Of a stretch of DNA of 9,583 nt, positions 6,338 to 9,583 are shown in pieces. Source of the stretch: Candidatus Moranbacteria bacterium UBA4824. Its GTDB lineage: Bacteria > Patescibacteriota > Minisyncoccia > Moranbacterales > UBA2206. Under the pieces are notes generated by a model, which did not search any database, had not been told where the DNA came from, and saw only the letters and a program-made list of their open reading frames with translations. The stretch is taken from assembly GCA_002400405.1 (NCBI GenBank), contig DHFM01000032.1, positions 1-9,583 on the forward strand, in the 5' to 3' direction. The stretch's first letter is position 1, and each line of letters opens with the position of its first letter. A program made the translations under genes and the position numbers.

Positions 6338-7198
6338 ATGCCAGAAAAAAAAATAAAAATAAAGGTGCAAAATTTAAATAGAGAGAAAAAATCTAGCAAA
6401 ATTAAAAAAGTAAAGAAAACCAAAATCGCCTTGCTGGTCGGTAGAAAACCAAAGGTGGCGATTGTGAGTTTGACTTCTTGCGAGGGTTGTCAGTTTGCCC
6501 TTTTAGATTTAGGACAAAAATTTTTAGATTTTGCCAACAGTGTGGAAATGGTGGATTTTCGTTTAATTGAAGATGAAATTGATCGCGGAAAAAAGTTGGA
6601 TGTGGTTTTGATAGAAGGTAATCCAGTGACGGCGGAAAATATAAAAACTTTGAAAAATGCCAGAAAAAGAAGCAAACTTTTGGTAGCGATGGGAAATTGT
6701 GCTGCGATGGGCGGAGTGCCAGAGATTAAAAATTATCAAGAAAAAACCAATACTATAAAGCATATCTACAAATATCTGCAGGGAATTTATAATCCGGAAA
6801 TCAAGGAAATTGATAATTTCGTGAAAGTTGATTTTGTTTTTCCGGGATGTCCTATAAATGCACAGGAATTTTTGCAATATATGCCAGAATTATTAGTGGG
6901 AAAAATTCCGATCATTCCCGATTCTCCAGTTTGTGTGGAATGCAAAAAAGCTGGAAATCGTTGCTTGCTTCTTGACAAAAAACCTTGTTTTGGTCCGATG
7001 ATTCTTGGCGGTTGTAATGCTGTTTGTCCAAGTGCGGGAATGATGTGTCAAGGTTGTCGGGGGCTTCGTCCAAATGGCAATGTTTCAGCAATGCGTGCTA
7101 CACTAAAAAACATGATGACGGAGGAAGAATTTGAAAATGTTTCAGAAATTTATGGCTTAAGAGACGATATTGAAGAAAAAAGCGTTAAGATGATATAA
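6338..7198 (+). CDS. [NiFe] hydrogenase small subunit, group 3b-like, with Lys-rich N-terminal extension
   Basis: This 286-residue protein should carry the electron-relay iron-sulfur clusters between the NiFe site and the electron partner. Proximal-cluster ligands are Cys48 and Cys51 (TSCEGCQ), Cys121 (GNCAAMGG) and Cys171 (FPGCP). A further eight cysteines, Cys199, 202, 209, 217, 226, 230, 237 and 240, within PVCVECK, NRC, KPCFGP, GGCNAVCPSAG and CQGCRG, suit two more [4Fe-4S] clusters, as in cytoplasmic group 3 enzymes. There is no Tat signal; instead 14 of the first 39 residues are lysine, a region absent from usual homologues, which begin near KPKVAIVSLTSC. No alternative ATG exists before residue 71. 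No Shine-Dalgarno site is visible at 6338. The large subunit gene follows after 79 nt filled mostly by a repeat. The 3b assignment rests on the C-terminal cysteine pattern and partner length; a close group 3 relative remains possible. Confidence 0.88.
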   Translation: MPEKKIKIKVQNLNREKKSSKIKKVKKTKIALLVGRKPKVAIVSLTSCEGCQFALLDLGQKFLDFANSVEMVDFRLIEDEIDRGKKLDVVLIEGNPVTAENIKTLKNARKRSKLLVAMGNCAAMGGVPEIKNYQEKTNTIKHIYKYLQGIYNPEIKEIDNFVKVDFVFPGCPINAQEFLQYMPELLVGKIPIIPDSPVCVECKKAGNRCLLLDKKPCFGPMILGGCNAVCPSAGMMCQGCRGLRPNGNVSAMRATLKNMMTEEEFENVSEIYGLRDDIEEKSVKMI

Positions 7199-7200
7199 GC

Positions 7201-7268
7201 ATTTACGAAAATACGAATTAAACGAAAATACGAATTAGTAATTTCGCCAGATTAGTACTTTCGTAAAT
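7201..7268. repeat. TACGAAT-family repeat between the hydrogenase genes
   Basis: The ends are a perfect 10-bp inverted repeat (ATTTACGAAA at 7201-7210 with TTTCGTAAAT at 7259-7268). Inside, ACGAAAATACGAATTA occurs twice in tandem (7205-7220, 7222-7237). The string ATTAGTAC(A/T)TTCGTAAA is shared with the element at 1845-1956 (there at about 1922-1938), so both belong to one dispersed family. It occupies most of the 79-nt gap between the small- and large-subunit genes. Confidence 0.8.
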
Positions 7269-7277
7269 TAAAAATGT

Positions 7278-8537
7278 ATGCAAATTAAGATTAATCATAT
7301 AGCGAAGATGGAAGGGCACGCCGGATTTATGGCGAGCGTTCTTCGCGGAGATGTTAAATCTTCCAAGCTAGAAGTGAAAGAAGGGATTCGTCTTATTGAG
7401 GGTGTTTTGATTGGTCGACACTTTAGCGATATGCCCGTAGTGGCACAAAGGATTTGTGGAATTTGTCCTGTGGTGCACAATATCACTGCGATAAAATCTA
7501 TTGAAAATGTTTTTGGAATAGTTGTGAGTGAAGAAACAAAAAAACTTCGAGAAATTATGGAGTTGGGACAAATTATCCATTCGCACGCTTTGCATCTTTT
7601 CTTTTTGTCGCTGGCGGATTTTTTGGATATGGATAATGATTTAAAATTAGTGGAAAAATATCCCAAGGAAACAAAAATAGCGATGCGAATTCGCGAATAT
7701 GGAATGGAAATCGTGAAGGTGATCGGCGGACGAGTGATTCATCCTCTCACCAATGAAGTAGGCGGATTCAAAAAAGTTCCTTCTGTCGACGAGCTGAAAA
7801 AAATAGTTTTTTCTTCCAAGGAAATTCTAGAAGATGCCAAGGCATTGGGTAAATTTTTTAGAAAAATAAAAATGCCGGAATTTTCTCGTGAAACGGAATA
7901 CGTTTGTTTGTCAACGCCGGCCAAGTACGCAGTTTATGATGGAGACATCATTTCCAATCAAGGATTAAATATTCCCGTGGGTAGTTTTGAGAAAAATTTT
8001 CACGAATTGCAAAAGCAAAAAGAAGTTGTGAAAAGAGTGGAACACAACGGAAAAAGTTATATGATTGGCGCCATTGCCAGAATTAATTTGAACCGAAAAA
8101 AATTGCGACCTGAAGCGTATAAGTATTTGCAAGAGTTGGATTGGAAATTTCCCAATTATAATCCTTTCAACAATATTCTAGCGCAGATGGTGGAAGTTAT
8201 TCATGCTATTGAAGAATCATCACATCTCATCAAGCAAATTCTAAACTCAGATTTGGAAAAAGTTCTCACTAGACCTTATGAAATTAGAGAAGGCTCAGGG
8301 GCGGCCGCCGTAGAAGCGCCACGAGGTACGCTCTACTATCACACGGAAATCGATGCTAAGGGGTATATCAAGAATGTAAACATAATTACTCCAACTGCTC
8401 AATTTTTGTCTAATTTAGAAGAGGATATTGCTGGATATATTCCAGGGATTATTAAATTGAAAGGCAAAGAGCGTGAGCGAAAAATGCGTGCGTTTATTCG
8501 GGCGTATGATCCGTGTATAAGTTGTGCAGTGCACTAG
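7278..8537 (+). CDS. [NiFe] hydrogenase large (catalytic) subunit, group 3b-like, lacking the cleavable C-terminal tail
   Basis: The 419-residue subunit should hold the Ni-Fe(CN)2CO site that interconverts H2 with protons and electrons. The N-terminal KMEGH (10-14) matches the conserved RxEGH. The L1 motif is RICGICPVVH with Cys60 and Cys63. The EAPRGTLYYHTEIDAKG and ITPTAQ blocks lie near 343 and 368. The L2 motif DPCISCAVH supplies Cys413 and Cys416, and His419 is the last residue before TAG. Most large subunits carry a tail after this His that a dedicated endopeptidase removes once nickel is loaded; here none is encoded. Length is close to group 3b alpha subunits of about 425-430. A CATGNAR-type repeat begins 3 nt after the stop, and reading past TAG would meet TAA after two codons. 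No ribosome site is evident. Partner electron-transfer subunits (beta, gamma) are not in the window. Confidence 0.92.
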   Translation: MQIKINHIAKMEGHAGFMASVLRGDVKSSKLEVKEGIRLIEGVLIGRHFSDMPVVAQRICGICPVVHNITAIKSIENVFGIVVSEETKKLREIMELGQIIHSHALHLFFLSLADFLDMDNDLKLVEKYPKETKIAMRIREYGMEIVKVIGGRVIHPLTNEVGGFKKVPSVDELKKIVFSSKEILEDAKALGKFFRKIKMPEFSRETEYVCLSTPAKYAVYDGDIISNQGLNIPVGSFEKNFHELQKQKEVVKRVEHNGKSYMIGAIARINLNRKKLRPEAYKYLQELDWKFPNYNPFNNILAQMVEVIHAIEESSHLIKQILNSDLEKVLTRPYEIREGSGAAAVEAPRGTLYYHTEIDAKGYIKNVNIITPTAQFLSNLEEDIAGYIPGIIKLKGKERERKMRAFIRAYDPCISCAVH

Positions 8538-8539
8538 TT

Positions 8540-8643
8540 CATGTAACATATAGCATGAAGCATGAAGCAAATTTTTTTAATAATTTATTTAATATTGTAT
8601 GAAGCACGTAGCTTGTTGTATGTTACATGTTTCATGCTACATG
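8540..8643. repeat. Inverted arms of CATGNAR heptamers around an AT-rich centre
   Basis: From 8540 the plus strand reads CATGTAA, CATATAG, CATGAAG, CATGAAG, a 7-nt period. From 8643 leftward, the minus strand reads CATGTAG, CATGAAA, CATGTAA, CATACAA and onward. The two arms therefore form an imperfect inverted repeat, 21 of 30 aligned bases identical, around an A/T-rich centre (about 8569-8597). It starts 3 nt after the large-subunit stop and ends 3 nt before the likely superoxide reductase ATG, filling the entire gap. Confidence 0.8.
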
Positions 8644-8646
8644 ATT

Positions 8647-9021
8647 ATGACCGAATTAAATCAGATCTATAAATGTAATGTTTGTGGGAATATTGTGGAA
8701 ATGGTTCACGCTGGAATAGGTGAGTTGGTTTGTTGTGGGCAAACAATGGAACTTAAACAAGAAAAAATAGAAGATGAGGGAATGGAAAAGCATGTGCCGG
8801 TTATTGAAAGAACGGCCATTGGGGTAATTGTGAGCGTGGGAAAAGTTCCTCATCCAATGACTTCTGAGCATTATATCGAATGGATTGAAGTTATCACCGA
8901 ACATCGAGTTTATAGAAAACATCTTGAACCGGGACAAGAGCCATCAGCGGAATTTTGCTTGGAAGCCGAACACATCGAAGCACGTGCTTATTGTAATGTA
9001 CATGGGTTATGGAGGAGCTAA
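8647..9021 (+). CDS. dfx: Desulfoferrodoxin / 2Fe superoxide reductase
   Basis: This enzyme reduces superoxide to hydrogen peroxide in the cytoplasm without producing oxygen, with electrons usually passed from rubredoxin-like or NAD(P)H-linked donors. With the ATG at 8647 it has 124 residues. The N-terminal desulforedoxin domain has rubredoxin-like Fe ligands Cys10, Cys13, Cys29 and Cys30 (YKCNVCG, VCCGQ). The catalytic domain has Glu47-Lys48-His49 (EKHVPVI), His69 (VPHPM), His75 (EHYIEW), Cys116 and His119 (YCNVHGLW); these positions coincide with the numbering I recall for desulfoferrodoxins, supporting this start. An in-frame ATG at 8599 would add 16 residues (MKHVACCMLHVSCYMI) that are translated repeat heptamers and so are rejected; ATG 8641 is also possible. 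It follows the hydrogenase large subunit and precedes hypA, suggesting protection of oxygen-sensitive metal centres. Confidence 0.93.
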   Translation: MTELNQIYKCNVCGNIVEMVHAGIGELVCCGQTMELKQEKIEDEGMEKHVPVIERTAIGVIVSVGKVPHPMTSEHYIEWIEVITEHRVYRKHLEPGQEPSAEFCLEAEHIEARAYCNVHGLWRS

Positions 9022-9039
9022 ATAGTTTTTAGTGTGATT

Positions 9040-9153
9040 ACCCCGCACAAAATTCCAATAAAAATTAGTGTAATGTATGGATTTGTGTGCGTAGGCACCT
9101 ACGGCTTAGTTTTTAAATAATTTATATTTCAAGAGAGCGAATTTCTGCGGGGT
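9040..9153. repeat. 114-bp segment bounded by inverted repeats, MITE-like
   Basis: ACCCCGCACAAAATTC (9040-9055) and GAATTTCTGCGGGGT (9139-9153) are near-perfect inverted ends; after one gap and one substitution, the outer 8 bp match exactly. Inside lies a compact palindrome CGTAGGCACCTACG (9090-9103), followed by GCTTAGTTTTT, which could act as a weak terminator after the superoxide reductase gene. No target-site duplication is evident. It occupies most of the 177-nt gap before hypA, which contains no other gene. Confidence 0.6.
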
Positions 9154-9156
9154 GCT

Positions 9157-9196
9157 CAATTTTGTAGCTTTTCGCTATCGCTCAAAGACAAAATTG
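9157..9196 (+). promoter_or_regulatory. Hairpin immediately before the hypA-like start codon
   Basis: CAATTTTGT (9157-9165) pairs perfectly with ACAAAATTG (9188-9196), giving a 9-bp stem and a 22-nt loop that ends 2 nt before the ATG at 9199. In RNA it would occupy the region where a ribosome normally docks, and no Shine-Dalgarno site is visible. It could regulate translation or be part of another repeat; the regulatory role is inference. Confidence 0.45.
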
Positions 9197-9198
9197 GC

Positions 9199-9471
9199 AT
9201 GCATGACTTTTTATTAGCCAAAGAAATAATTGATGAACTAAAAATAATAGCTCAAGAAAAAAAACTTGAGAATATTTGCAGTGTGAATGTTGAGATCGGA
9301 ACAATCGCTTTGGCTCACGATGGTTTCGAAGAACACACAGAAGACATATCACTAGAAAATTTAGAGTTTGGACTTGAAAGTATCGCAAAAAATACTGAAT
9401 TTAAAGACACGAAATTTAACATTAAAAAAGTTTCGGGAGAGAATTGGAGAATAACGGATGTTGAAGTATAA
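9199..9471 (+). CDS. HypA-like nickel metallochaperone lacking the zinc domain
   Basis: The 90-residue protein starts MHDF, matching the N-terminal Met-His-Glu nickel-binding motif of HypA, with Asp for Glu. Helix 1 (LLAKEIIDELKIIAQEKKL), strand VNVEIGTI (about 29-36), the helix around ENLEFGLESIAKNTEF (about 53-68) and strand KFNIKKV follow the HypA order, and the end, NWRITDVEV, corresponds to the family's terminal strand. HypA normally passes nickel with HypB to the hydrogenase large subunit and carries between these last strands a loop with two CxxC pairs that bind zinc. That loop is absent: KKVSG joins NWRI directly, and the protein has only one cysteine (about residue 27). Typical HypA is 110-140 residues. 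The location, third gene after the large subunit, supports a role in its maturation. A diverged structural relative with another job is possible. Confidence 0.72.
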   Translation: MHDFLLAKEIIDELKIIAQEKKLENICSVNVEIGTIALAHDGFEEHTEDISLENLEFGLESIAKNTEFKDTKFNIKKVSGENWRITDVEV

Positions 9472-9502
9472 TAGTAATAGAAAATTTTTAAATTTTATAA
9501 TT

Positions 9503-9583
9503 TTTAATTTTGTAAATAAATCTTAATTTTTTAATGTTTAAAAATTTAAATATTAGAAATTATTTAAAAATTACAAAATTAAA
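9503..9583. repeat. AT-rich inverted repeat running off the window end
   Basis: TTTAATTTTGTAA (9503-9515) is exactly complementary to the last 13 bases (9571-9583). The interval 9472-9583 is about 90% A/T and holds no gene. The arms may continue past the window edge. It may be a terminator-like structure after hypA or another small repeat; low complexity makes chance pairing more likely than for the other repeats. Confidence 0.4.

Noticed and set aside
7295..7666. Long minus-strand open frame inside the hydrogenase large subunit
   Set aside because: It is a shadow of a gene with clear catalytic motifs on the plus strand and shows no recognisable domain, promoter or ribosome site.
8599..8646. 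Upstream in-frame ATG extending the superoxide reductase by 16 residues
   Set aside because: The extra codons are translated CATGNAR repeat, no ribosome site is present, and starting at 8647 puts the catalytic residues at the expected family positions.

Overview
The window looks like AT-rich DNA from an uncultured bacterium with a reduced genome, most likely of the Candidate Phyla Radiation (Patescibacteria/Parcubacteria-like). This is inferred from several things together: short intergenic gaps, a membrane-anchored oligopeptide-binding protein with no permease beside it, an archaeal-type cupin phosphoglucose isomerase, a group 3b-like [NiFe] hydrogenase, and many small palindromic repeats both between and inside genes. 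Most genes lack a clear Shine-Dalgarno sequence. TGA appears to be a normal stop: no full-length gene needs it as a sense codon, and the 69-codon gene ends with it.

Layout. Positions 136-1212 (+) encode a mannose-1-phosphate guanylyltransferase, read from an extended -10 promoter. It converges, with a 9-nt gap, on a minus-strand gene train. In transcription order the train is a GTPase YchF (5813-4683), a small basic orphan protein (4576-4367), a PF04020-type four-helix membrane protein (4288-3929), SecG (3924-3703), a peptide-binding ABC solute receptor (3638-1965) and a cupin glucose-6-phosphate isomerase (1830-1222). From 5923 onward everything is on the plus strand: a strong sigma70-like promoter, a small secreted Ser/Thr-rich protein, the hydrogenase small and large subunits, a 2Fe superoxide reductase (desulfoferrodoxin) and a short HypA-like protein.

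The plus-strand block reads as a redox module. The group 3b-like hydrogenase would exchange electrons between H2 and a soluble carrier. The superoxide reductase would protect oxygen-sensitive metalloenzymes. The HypA-like protein would help deliver nickel. Two features depart from the families: the large subunit ends exactly at the last histidine of its C-terminal nickel motif, with no cleavable tail, and the HypA-like protein has lost the whole zinc domain. No diaphorase/flavin (beta, gamma) subunits and no other Hyp proteins lie within the window.

The second theme is repeats. A perfect 28-bp palindrome and a second 44-bp hairpin lie in frame inside ychF, the second at the nucleotide-specificity (G4) motif. 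Intergenic elements built from heptamers (TACGAAT-like or CATGNAR-like), mostly arranged as inverted arms around AT-rich centres, sit next to the isomerase, between the hydrogenase subunits and just upstream of the superoxide reductase. A 114-bp segment with near-matching inverted ends lies before hypA.
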